DNA from: Punica granatum
Taxonomy: Eukaryota; Streptophyta; Magnoliopsida; Myrtales; Lythraceae
Reading direction: 5' to 3'
NCBI RefSeq assembly: GCF_007655135.1
Contig: NC_045129.1
Coordinates: 10,416,001 to 10,480,000 of the forward strand
Length of the DNA: 64,000 bases
Below the pieces are notes generated by a model. It was not told the DNA's origin, did no database searches, and was given only the letters and a program-made list of their open reading frames with translations. The translations under genes were made by a program, and so were the position numbers. Positions 10,336 through 22,148 of the stretch are shown piece by piece (positions within the stretch are counted from its first letter, which is position 1; each line of letters opens with the position of its first letter).

Positions 10336-12352
10336 AACAACACAAGATAATTCAGTTTCCACAAAGCCCCTTCATGCTAGGAAGGTTGAGAACTAGGAAG
10401 ACAATTGTTCTGACGATGAAGTTGCTTCAGAGGGAGCAACTTCACCGCATTGCTACGAGTGATGACAGAATCACTGGGGGTACCAATTTCAGGAGAGAGG
10501 ATTCTGAGGAGATGCTTGAAGAGGTGAGCAAATATGTGTTGCGTCAACTTTTCATTACTGTTAGCTCGAAGCTGTGTTTTGCTGTCAAACAAAAGCTTTC
10601 ACAACTGAAAAGGTCAGTACCAGTATTTTAATTGCTAACGGCGATAAAGGAGATTAATTGGTGTCAGTTAAGCTGATTATTCATACATATGATTAACCTG
10701 TTTAACAATACATAGTACTGAATTGAATAATAATAGCAAGAGCAAATCTTTGCTAAGTTAGTTGCTCATCTTTCCTTTGTTTTCTCTTTGTCTTCCTAAT
10801 CATTGGCCTAATACACTCGATCAACTTTGGATCTGATCAAATTGGATACCGCAGTGAATTTTCTCTATTTGTAACTTCAAAGTTTGTCACCTTTACATCT
10901 TTACTTGTGGAGGAAACTTTTTGGCTGAGAGCTATTCAACTGATGTTGTCTTCACCAACAAGGCAAACCAGTTTGAGGACATTCCCGACTCCTTCATTGA
11001 TATTCCTCACAAATCCTATCCCCTTGTCATAACTTTTACTAAGTTTCTGATGATGCTAGATGGAAGCATCGGTGTCTCATATTTCGAGAGATTCCCTCAA
11101 TCAAGAGACATATGTCGGGAGAAAGTTGGAGCTGCAAGATCGCTTGCCTTGCAAGCATTCATACAAGAGAAAGAGGTCAACTACGAGAAGTTTTGGGCAG
11201 TTTATTGGCCTCATTTCAATGAAAGGCTTATGAGAAATCTCGACCCTTCAAGAGTATTTACAGAGATAATATCTCACATCAAAGGCCGTCTCCAAGTGGG
11301 GAACTCTTGTAGTGGCAGGCTCAACAGGACCAACGATGTCTCACTCTCACATGGTTGTGGATCACATCTAACCCAGAAGGAACGGCATAAAGTGTACGGT
11401 GTTTTTCTTGAGTATGAAAGGAAGAAGTAAGAGAGGGGAGTGTTTGAACTTTCAGATGTTGTGAATGATCTACACTCCCATCTCAGATGCAAAAAGATAA
11501 GAGGCGATGATATGGACTATGTTTGTATCGATGAAGTTCAAGATCTCACTATGAGGCAGATCGGTCTTTTCAAGTACGTTTCTCACAATGTTGAGGAGGG
11601 CTTTGTCTTCTCAGGAGACCCTGCACAGACAATCGAGAGGGGAATTGATTATAAGTCTGAGGATGTGCAACAGTTGTTCTACAATGATTTTATGCAGGAA
11701 ATTGAAGGTGGAGGCAAGATCTCCAAGATTTGTCAGTTGTCCCTGAATTTCCGGACGCATTCTGGCATCCTCAAGCTAGCGCAGAGCGTCACCGACCTTC
11801 TGTGCCATTTCTTCCCATTATTTTGCGATGTTCTAAGGTAAGAAACGAGCCACATTTGGGGTGAAAGCCCGATTTTCCTTGAGCTAGAGATGAACCAAAA
11901 CTCAGTAGTTTCTATTTTTGGTGAGGGAGGGAATGTTGCAGGCCTTGGGCCATAGTAGGTCATCATAATCCGTGATGATCATGCACGAGAGGAAGTTCTT
12001 AGAAGTGTTAGAAAGCAAGCCCTCGTTTGAACTTTAACAGAGTGCAAAGGATTGGAGTTTCAAGTTTGGCTTCATAAGCTTGCTTCATATTTTCAGCTAC
12101 GTAGTGTCTCTAGTTCATATGTAAAAATTGTCCAATAATATGTTGGTACGGGCTAAAAGACCATAAAGATAAAATCAGATTTAAAGATGTAACCTGCAAA
12201 CCAATCCTTGAAAGGTCAAATTTGCTTACTGTTCTTAGTCGAATTGTGCCCATTCTGGTCATACTACATTGTCTGACAAGTCATTTGTTAGATAGTTTAT
12301 GTTTCGATAGGATATTTTATCATTACTAGAACTCTTACATGTATTACTTTAA

Positions 12353-12697
12353 GGGGTTTTTACTTAAAATGACACATGATTTACGCGTTTTGTCAAATTT
12401 ATCCTATGTTTTTTTTGTCAGCTATATCCCATGGTTTATATTTTGCTTCAAATCTATCCCGCCGTTATCTTTTTCGTCGACATCTAACGGCCGTGCTAAC
12501 GTAGCGTCCACGTGGCAAGTGGGGCCCACTATCGCTCCACGTGCCACGTCAGCACGGTAGTTAGATGTCGACGGAAAATATAACGCCGGGATAGATTTGA
12601 TGCAAAAAGTAAACCATGAGATATATCTGACAAAAAAAAAGCATTGGATAGATTTGACAAAACGAGTAAACCATCGGCCATTTGGGGTAAAAACTCC
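12353..12697. mobile_element. MULE-type foldback MITE in last intron of copy 1
   Basis: 345 bp with inverted ends of more than 50 bp (left GGGGTTTTTACTTAAAATG, right end complement GGAGTTTTTACCCCAAATG) that extend to a near-palindromic GC-rich centre near 12480-12575. It is flanked by a perfect 9-bp target duplication TTACTTTAA (12344-12352 and 12698-12706). Long inverted ends with a 9-bp duplication are the marks of Mutator-like elements. It has no coding capacity. Confidence 0.93.
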
Positions 12698-13023
12698 TTA
12701 CTTTAATGGCTTGTTTTCTGATGTGTGTTTCATTACTGAACTATCTCTCTCTCTAGAAGTAAATTGTGAATCGATTCTCTGTTCATTTACTGTTGTAGGA
12801 TGTGGTGTTGTACAACTTGTTTGGTTCATCGCCAATGAAGAATCAATGGAGGATCGTGTACAAGTACATGAAGGGCCGGAAATTGCTCGATAACAGCTTC
12901 ATTAGTCGCTACCCACAGTTCAAACCAGCAAGGCACAATATTTTGTGCTCAGAGTTGAAGCAACTGTACGTTGCTGTCACCCGGGCGAGGCAAAGGCTTT
13001 GGATTTGTGAGAACAACGGGTAG

Positions 13024-13710
13024 TTTGCAGGAGCGATGTTGTATTATTGGAGGAAGCTCAGCCTCATCCAAGGTAAGACGGAGAAACTCAACAGTAGCAG
13101 ACAGAATGCGTATACAAGGGCATGAACATGCTCTCTTCTTGAACTTCGTCAATTCATTATGTAAATTAATTGTTATACAAATTTCTTCTCAATCTTTGTT
13201 GTACTTGGGCGACAAGAATGCTAGCAAGTGGAATATCAAGACTCATTTTGCCTCATCTCCGCTTGTGAGGTGCTCTCGCCTCTACTTTGTTGTTTCACTC
13301 ACTCATGAATTATTATTACCTATGATGGGCAAATATATATATATATATATATATTTGTGTTTCACATAATATAAATAATTTTAAAATTAGATGTCAAAAT
13401 AGAGAAGTTGGCACACAAAATGGCGATGTGATTGAAACAAATTACAAAATGTGGGGTCAAATTGTGAAAAAGAAGGATTGGAGGCAGATTGACCCCACGG
13501 GATGGGGCGGCTTGAGATTGAATTTAAGTGGTTCTCAATTTGACTTTGGGCATACCTACATTACCCTTGAAGAAGTGGAATTTTGCCCTGAGCTCAGATC
13601 AAGAGATTTTAAGACCAGTTCTTAAAGTATGACATTTTCTCACCCTTTTATTTATCTTGGTCTAATCTCTTATAGGCCTATATCTCTCTGGTAATTGAAA
13701 AAAAGAATGT
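13024..13710 (+). other. 3' flank of copy 1 with decayed tail
   Basis: For about 55 bases after the TAG at 13021 the sequence still aligns with the copy 2 exon that continues after LWICE (YYWRKLSLIQ versus [10 protein letters not shown]). After that it is AT-rich, with a (TA)n tract near 13337-13353. No gene was seen. Confidence 0.5.
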
Positions 13711-13715
13711 ACAAA

Positions 13716-16700
13716 TGTACGGACCAGAATGTGGACTCTCGTCGGGGCCCGCATGCGCGCTTTTGTATTGTACGGCTTGGGAGTGTCCACCTTCCCGGGG
13801 GTGCGTGACGGACACACATAAGAAGGAGTCGCCGCTTATCATTTTACGACCCGAAGGTCGAGGGCCGATAAGTTACCCGGGTCTAAGGGTATGAAACACC
13901 TAGTTTTACTAAGGCATTAGTCTACTCGGAATCGGAAAGTCCGCATTTGGGGGTTCACGTTACGTGCGGTCCTATATCCCGCACGCCCTTTCGGTACTCT
14001 AGTTTGCTAGGCTTGCAAATTTATTTCATTTATCGCATGAATTAAGTTGCGCTTAGCTTACACGTTTTGACACCGGAAATTCAGTGAACTAAACAATGTC
14101 GGTTGAGTGGCAAATTATGATGTTTGAATTCCTTCGTGAATCGGAACCGCGAAATCTTAGGATTACTCTTGTCTGGGCAAGCACTGGAACGATTCAATTA
14201 ATTAGACTCTCGGACCGTTCGCTCACTGACTGGAATTCTTACAGAATGAATGTACAAAGTAAAATCCTTACAATGCTCTCAAACACAATAAATACAAATT
14301 ACAAATGCTCGAATCCCAATCAGTTTGCTTTCCGTTACTATTCCACTCCAACTTGCCGTGAGTTCAAGAAAACACCGAAAAACTGAAATTCAAGCGCTCT
14401 CAGTGAATAGGGCATTGAACCCTGTGATCCATGGTTAGGGCGTTGAACCCTAAGTGCAATGCGTCCTATGGATCGAGCTCGACTCGCATGGACAGACGAG
14501 CAGAAAAATAACAAACAACATGCAGATTGCAAACAATATGTTTGTTATTGCCAAGTGTACGTGGATTAACAAATTATTAACCCAAGGGTGTTTTTACAAG
14601 CAAATGTCATATGCTAAACAAGCAATTGTGCAAAAATGTTTTGCATTCGGCTTTGCTTTGAGAACTTGACAAATAGAGTCAAATCTCGTGTGTGTGGATT
14701 GCTTTTACAGTTATTCTGTATTGTGACACTGAATGAGCCAAACTCGTGTTTTGACTCTAGATTTGGAACCTAGAGTTCCCCTAACCATTTTCTAATGTTT
14801 GGTTAGGTTGAGTGAAAGATTAATTAATGTTTTGCATGTTTTGTGACAGAAATAACTGTTCTAGTTACCCGAGTCTACAATAGGATGATAGAAACTCATC
14901 AGTGGATAAGAAAAGGCTTTGCAGATGAATCTGTACCTGAACAGGTAGCCCGTCCTTATCCTGATATCATAGTGTTTCTATCAAGCTAACCCTAGGGGTG
15001 TCGCTGAATTGTGAAAAGATGATTTTACCCTTTATTTGAAAATTATTTTTAGAAAAGGGAAACATCGCAGTGCGGGCTACCTCGGCCTATAACCGATGTC
15101 GACCAATTCCCTGGATCGTTCAAGGTTATGCAAGAACCCCGAAAAAGCCAAAGAACAGGTCGATCTAACTGGAAGTGATCTAGAAAGATCTTCTGTATCC
15201 TGATTTGAGTTACTTGAAATCAAGTAAAAACTCAAGTTGAGACACAGAAGTCCTTTCTGGACGTCCGTGCTACATCGGAATGCGCATTTTGAGTTTTGAA
15301 ATAGGCAAGTTTTGAAAAAGGCATTAACGTCATTTGACAACTTATCAACGCGAGTTATCAGTTAATTACCAATTCCTACAAACTTATCAATGCCATGTGG
15401 GTTTAATCATGTGAGCGTCCCGATTAACCCATTTGGGAATTTACAGATAGAAATTAAATGCCGAATGCAATAAATGTGCGGGTTACAGACAATCAGACAG
15501 ATCATTAATTGATCCACTGAATGAAGTCTGAGTACTCGAAAAGCTTAGTTTAATGAAAACGATTCATGATACGGCGACTAAGACAGGTCCAGGAAGGTTG
15601 AGGATAATTTGGTTGAAAATGACCAAAATATCCTCGAACCCAAATGGCCCCGAAAGAATCACCGATACATGAATCCATGCATTTTGCTTTAAAAACAACG
15701 TTTTTAGGTTGTTAGCATGCGGGATTTGCCACAATGTTAGAATTGCAATTTACACAAAATCCGAGAAAATGGATTTCATCGAGGTAAAGAGACCGTTCTT
15801 GACTCAAATAAGGTCGAGGAACCTCGGCTCTTTCCTCTTGAGAATAGCCGTGGGTTTCCTTGACCCATTTCAGGTTTCAAGCGTTCTCTTAAACCCAATT
15901 TCGACTATTTTCGCATGCTCAAACATTAAACATGATAAATGACACGTATTTAACAAAAGTCTGTATCGCCATGATTTGGAAAACGCATTTTAACATACAA
16001 ACATGCACAAACACGTTATTTATGGAATCGATAAAACAATACCGGCTCCATGGATGTGGGAAAATATAAAGATTCGGTAAACAACTCAAATCGGGACAAG
16101 GAAACCGATCTTGACCTGAAAAGGTTAAGAATACCCTCGGTTACATCTCCAAGAGGTTAATCCAAGAGGTATCTTGGCTTTTCTAGGTCGAGATGGTTTC
16201 CTCAACTTCGATTTAAACATTTCTCGACATGCTAGCACGTTATACGATGATAAACATGCATGATATAACATTGAAATTGCATAAAAATTAAATTTTGGAA
16301 TTAAAACATGCTTGAATATGCCTTATAACTCCATAAACACAATAAAAATGTAAAAGTCCTAGCTCCTCTAAGTCGGGAATGGTTATACCTAGTCTCAGGA
16401 TGCGGGATGGGACTGTTAGAAGTCGGGTTAGACCGTTGGTGCGTCGGGTTTGGGCTATTTTTGCTTCAACAGACCCGAATGGCACAGACAGACTCGGCTG
16501 GGCAGTGCTTCAGCCTGACTGGCAGTTTTTAGTTCGGAGGTCACCACAGGTGGCTGTGGTGGTCGTTTGGTTCCAAAGTTGTCGGGTTGACCCGTACAGC
16601 CCTGCAAAGATCACGAAAAACATAGTACGTCTTGGAAACAGACCCGACTGGGCAGTTTTCGGGTTTGACGTCACCACGGTGGCTCCCGATGGAATTTTGA

Positions 16701-18844
16701 GGCAAGGTCAACAGCTCCCGACTCCTAACTAACCTCCGGAGGTGACTGCGGTGGTCGTTTTGCGAAAAGAGTCTCGGATCGACCCGATCTGCAAGAAAAC
16801 CGCAAGGATAGTTAGAAAAACTGACCCTACTGGGCAGTCGGGTTGTTTCGCCTTGCTGGGCTAAAACCAATAGGTTTTTCTTGGATTTCTCGGCTCTTTG
16901 ACACCCTAGGGTTGTGTGGGGAGGTGTTTGATAGGTTTTGGCAACTCAAACCGGTCTGGAAATGCTTGAAATCTGGGTTGCCATTTTTGACTCGAGAAGG
17001 GCCAAAATCCTGTTCGGTTCTGTACTGAGATGAATCTATGGCTTAGAGGCTTCAAACTTAAAATCTAAGCTTGGAAATGGATAGAGGGAGTCGAAAACAT
17101 GTGGGATATGAAGTTTGGTGAAGTTTGGATTTAAGCCGAGATGGTGAATACCATGATTCCGACTTAAGTTTTTGGTGTTCTTGCTTGTTCTTTCTGGCTG
17201 CGATTTTGCTGGGCTAGGAGGGGGTTGAGAGCATTTGTTTGGAGTGAGAAAGCTTGAGAGAGCGTGCTTGCATGGTGAATGATTAAGCTAATGATCTTTA
17301 TGCAATATATAGGCAAAGCTAATGAGCAATTAAGCAAAGCAAAGTATCATTAAGATGAGTCATTAGAGAGGGGTGGTTTCTTAATGGGGATGAGGATGAA
17401 TATCCTCCATTCATCTTCATGAAGAAGAGACAAAATGCATTAATGCTTGGAAGACTTGGAGATATTTTGGTGCAAGTGTGCAAGAGAATGAGGAGGGACG
17501 GCTAGGGGCTGTTCAAGGCTACCCAAGCTGACCGAATCTCCTACGGGCATGGGATGAGAGTTGGGAGGAAGCTCAGATCTCGATTGGTTGCATGTTCGAA
17601 GCTCGTGGCACCATTGAACGTTAAATCGGCAATGTGTGTGCTAAAACTGTTCAAATGAGCCAAATATTGCCTTATTTGCATGAGGAGACACTTCGTGTGT
17701 GTATGAGGCTCGGAAGCCGGTTCTACTCATTTCAGACGATCAGAGCAAAGTTAACCATTTCTAATAGCATATCGTGCATCTGTGCTCCGCGTTGGTCATT
17801 TTGATATACATTGTCAGTTGAAATGAGTAGTTGACCCTTAAGCCGATATTGTAAATGTGGAGCCGGAAACGTCCTAGGAGGTCGAAACTGGATTTCTCAT
17901 ATCACTGTGATCTCTGTTTGTCGAAAACGGACCTCTAAGGACTTAAAAAACGCATCCGATACCTTTAAAGCACTGCTCTGGAGGTCTAGATGAATTATGC
18001 AGTTCAGTCTGATGATTTCACATTGAGCCTTGGGATGGCTATCACTGTGTAGACTAATTGTCCGACGTCAAGTTTCCACAAAAAGGACATCCGGATATGG
18101 ATTTCCGCTGAAAATGGCCTTTTCTGCTCCTCGGATGTCACTCGGGAAACTGAAAGGGGTTATGCGGTTTCATTTGCCCAATTGCGTCTGTCCACTGTAG
18201 TTTTTGGGGCAATGTATGGTCTATTTTGTTTGCCGATGTCTCATCAGACCAATCTCCGGTTATGCATCACCAGCGAAGGGTATGCTTGTTCTGTCGCTCA
18301 GGAGTCATTCGAAGTGTCTGTGTGACTTCTAAGAGACGATCTGAAGCACTGCTCATACTCTGTATTTTTTTGGGACATGGCTGTAATTGACATTGGGAAT
18401 TAACTTTTCTCTGATAAACCGACATTTTTGGACTTTCACTGAAAAGTTGTCTATGTACAGAAAATTGTTTTGTATGGAGCAGATGATCTGCAAAATGTGT
18501 TTGAAAATACTTTTCATCTGTTTGGCACTGTTATCGATTTTTGGAGTCCAATATTGGATATTTTCTGATGGTTGAGCGAACTATCGGAAAATAACATTGT
18601 CAGCGTGGTGTTCTGGAAAATGCCAATTTGGGGATTGCTTGGCTTCTGCTTGCTCTATTAGCTTTTGATGACCCAGGAAGTTCTTCTGTTGTTCGCCAAT
18701 ATCATCTACTTGTTCCTGTTGACTTGAGAATGAATAGTGATTTGTTGCTGTGTTGAGCCGTTTTCTGTATTCCTACTCAAATCGTGGCCTAAATCGCTGT
18801 TGATACCGTTGTTTGAATTGATGAGCCAAAATGGGGTGCTGACA
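13716..18844 (+). mobile_element. Large LTR-type retroelement copy A (possible solo LTR)
   Basis: It starts TGTACGGACC and ends GGTGCTGACA, with a perfect 5-bp target duplication ACAAA (13711-13715 and 18845-18849). The first 200 bp match elements B (reverse, from 25159) and C (from 30005), including the shared blocks CTTGGGAGTGTCCACCTTCC and AGGTCGAGGGCCG; the last bases also match. I see no gag or pol. It could be a solo LTR that is longer than its relatives (5.1 kb versus 3.0 and 2.7 kb) or an LTR with nested insertions. The family is probably a large Ty3/gypsy type; this is inference from style and length. Confidence 0.75.
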
Positions 18845-18849
18845 ACAAA

Positions 18850-20849
18850 TAAAGGAAGTTCTTCCGATTAAAAAATCGTTCCAATCTGAACTTCATGGGC
18901 CAATATGATCCAGTGGTTTGGGCTGTAAGGCAATTCCAGGCCAATTCAAGATGTGGGAATTCTTCAAGTTATCAAATAACCAGATTATACCTATAAAGAA
19001 ATATTCGCTCGCATTTATTAATTTGATTACAAATTATGAAGTATACACTTCGCGCCTACCCTTCCGTAGCTGATCCCTAAGATCCAGGATTGGTCAGTTC
19101 AAGAATGGTCGGTGGAGGTTCAGTTAGCACATTTATTGTGAAAAGAACTCTTGGGCAGATTGACTCACGTGACGCTCTTTGAGTTTTTCCTTAGGCAGCC
19201 AATTCTTAATGTTTCTCCTAACAGCATTGGCCATTTATTGTTTGGCGACATTCTCAGGGTTGTTATCCCACGTCATTATATCGTTTAATTTTTTTATTTG
19301 GCTTTGGCCCCTAGTCTACCAAAAAACAATATAACTATATTTACTCACCGAAAAAATATAATTATACTTCGACGTCTGAACGGATAAAGATTTTTTTAAC
19401 TTAATAACTCTTTGTTTTAATTTATTAACAATTTATCATAATTTTATTTCAATCACAATATTTTTCAAATGATTTTTTTGCCAATGTATTTGTTCTGTAT
19501 CTTATGGTAAACTTTATACCCGGATCCTAAATTTTAGTACCAATTCACCGTATCTACTCCTATAATGGAAACATCTATTGTAGGACCTCTTGGCATGGAA
19601 AGACTTGAAGATTGAGTTAGAAAGGAATAATATTATTTAGATTTCTTTTACTTTATTTTCAGCAATTGATATATGGAATTTTATAGAGAATTTTTTGGGA
19701 TTCTTTTGGGATATTAAAAGGCCTTTTAGCTAAATGTGAAGAGTGAGTCGACACCAATGAAGAAAAGGATACATGGGAGAGCAACGGGAGACGAAGGAGA
19801 AGACAGAGACCACCTGAGCCCAAGACCGACTGTGTTTTCTTTCAACTCTTCTTTATGCTTGTGTTCTGTTATGTTTTCTTCGAATTCTTGATTGTGGAAC
19901 TCCATTATCATTAGCTAAATCTATTTATCCCAGGGTTTCAATGGAAGCTAAAGTTTATTCTTACTTCCTGATCTTGATTCTTTCCTTATTGATTGATTGA
20001 TCGTGTTTATTTTATTTTGTTCTTAATGCTATTTGATTGATTGGCCATGAATTAGATTGTTCTAGAAACTTGGATGAACTTAGGAAACATATTCTAGATT
20101 TAGGTGCGGGATAGGATAGCCTAAGATTAATTCACGTTGGGAGACGAGATTATTTGCGAGAGGATTAGGAATAATCAATCGCCTTAGGTAGCCAATTAGG
20201 GTTTGATCTTAATGAGTCCTCACTAGTCGATTGCCTAGGAATAATGTAATCGATCTGATACATGGGGATACATTCTTGTAGCTATCGGAAGACGTGCAAA
20301 AAGATAGAAAATTCTAGGTTAACAAGAGAATCAATTAGTCAGTCATAAGTGAAGGAAGTGATCGGATTAATAATAGCCCTTGTGAAAGTTGTATGCTATA
20401 GGTACTTATCACCATTATATTTGTCGTTTTTATTAATTTCTGGTTTATTTTAGTTTTAATTAAAATCTCCCGAAAATCAATCGTCTGAATAAAAAAAATT
20501 GTTTTAATATTAGTGCTTAGTGAAAGTCTAGATCAATCCTCATGGAATTAATATTCTACTCACTCTTTATTACTTGTTCCATACGTACATACGTGTGAAT
20601 CGATTATATTTATGACAATACGCATCAAGTTGTATTATAATTCAAATATATATACATATTAAATTACTTTTTCTCTATCAACTTTCTTTTACTCTAAAAA
20701 CACTGTTAGTGACTTTATCTAAATTAGCCTAAGTAATTATTATTCTATAATCTAGAATTAATAATTATTCATCATAACAAAATCTGCCAAAATTGAACAA
20801 TTCAATTGCTTGATCTGTTCAACAACACCAACTTTTTAAATCCGACATG
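18850..20849. other. Non-coding interval, probable degraded retroelement sequence
   Basis: AT-rich DNA with only short, unconvincing reading frames. The part at about 20040-20400 resembles leader sequence of large plant retroelements in style, but I cannot anchor ends or duplications. Confidence 0.35.
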
Positions 20850-21781
20850 TTGCTGATCTCAAAGCCGTACCGGAAGAGATGTACCTATACGTCTAGTCCC
20901 AAAGATGCCGGCGGCTTTCCAAAGCTGGCAGGTGAGATTGACGCAGGTCGACGTTGAGTGTACGAATATGCTACAATAGGACAACTGTTGACGAATTCTC
21001 CGTGTATAAATCTCTTTCGTTTCAGATGAACTCATTAGTCCTGTGCTGAAATTCTGAGAAGACCAGAAAATTTGATCTCAATTGATGTGATAGAACAACT
21101 GTTGACAAATTCTTGATATATGCCATGTCCATTTGGTTCGAAAAGTGAATCTTGAACGGACAAATATGCTGCAATAGAACAACAGCTTACAAATTCTTCA
21201 TATATGCTATCGTTTCACTTTACATGAACTTATTAGCGGACGGACGGGCCTAAAATTTTTAAATAGTGGGGTGGGGCTAATATGGTTAATAACACATTAT
21301 CCTCATAAGATCTATATATATTCAGCCAAAAGAAAAAGATATATACACAAATATACTAGGTTTTTAGGCCCATTATAAACAAAAAAATTATAATAACGAC
21401 TTGAATTTATGAATATAAAATAAGAAATCAAATTCAATAATTATTATGAATTTAAAATATTCATTAATCTATTTTATGAATAAGTTTTTCATAGCAATAT
21501 TTTCAATGGGTGAGGATGAAGATAAATTTTATAAAAACTAGTTGATGAACCGCGCGTGACAGTGACGCAATTGCATGATTTTTTGTCGCAATTAATCTAA
21601 ATAATTTTACACATTATGCATAAATAAAATATAGTTAAAACCGAATGAATTATGTTAATAATATCAATAAATTGCCAAAAATTATTCACATCAACTAAGC
21701 AAAAACGATATATTTACTTCAACATTAACTGGATAATACTTCAATGGGAATGTAATTATCTTGAAATTATTAATTGTGTTT
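20850..21781 (+). pseudogene. Left inverted-repeat arm: decayed helicase tail plus 3' flank
   Basis: The sequence from TTGCTGATCTCAAAG to ATTAATTGTGTTT is homologous, in reverse orientation, to 35600-34654. The first about 200 bases are a frame-broken remnant of the C-terminal exon of the helicase family; the partner arm retains ATMCFE...REKYAKVADL upstream of the same block. The rest is AT-rich flank. It therefore looks like the original downstream end of copy 1, pushed away by retroelement insertion. Confidence 0.75.
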
Positions 21782-22148
21782 AAGCTTTTTCTCAAAATAA
21801 GGCCCGAAACAAGTCAATTTGAGACTTTTTTATACATACATGCATCAATGAATCCTAATTTCATTATAAAAAATGAATTAATATTAATTTATTTTTTTAT
21901 TAACAAAATAATATACTTAGTCAAACAAACAAAGTATGCCTCTTTATCAAGGAAAATTATATCAAAATTGATAATCACGTTACTTCTTCCTGTCCCAATT
22001 CTTTTAGTATATGATAAATCATTGTACCATCACAAAATCTATTAAGGTATATATTAAAAAATAAATGATATAAAAAATTTTCATGCAAATATAATAGTTC
22101 TAAGCAAATAATAAACGCACTAAACAAATTAATATCCATTAAAAAAGA
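21743..22148 (+). repeat. Unit 1 of a dispersed/tandem flank repeat
   Basis: This matches 26033-26411 over about 400 bp (shared blocks TTATCTTGAAATT, CATCAAGGAAAAT and ATTAAAAAAGATAA). It is interrupted by element B at 22149 and resumes at 25165. Together with 25782-25890 versus 29890-30000 it suggests a direct duplication of a roughly 1-kb unit. Confidence 0.65.

Larger units (their letters stand above)
5472..13023 (+). pseudogene. Decayed UvrD/TRANK1-like second half of helicase copy 1
   Basis: After the TAG at 5469 the reading frame continues to match copy 2 (38586-35996, minus) in pieces: 5472-5600, 10336-10612, about 10897-12073 and 12799-13023. It is interrupted by a copia element. Breaks seen: the P-loop GGSGTGKT of copy 2 reads GRLRTRKT near 10380-10405; the exon at 10897 has AT where copy 2 has the acceptor AG; there are in-frame stops at 11428 (TAA), near 11839, 11953 and 12028, and the last exon ends at TAG 13021. 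Recognisable motifs remain: CIDEVQDLT, GDPAQTI, NFRTH, CKGLEF and LYVAVTRAR. No functional second helicase can be made from this segment as it stands. Confidence 0.85.
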
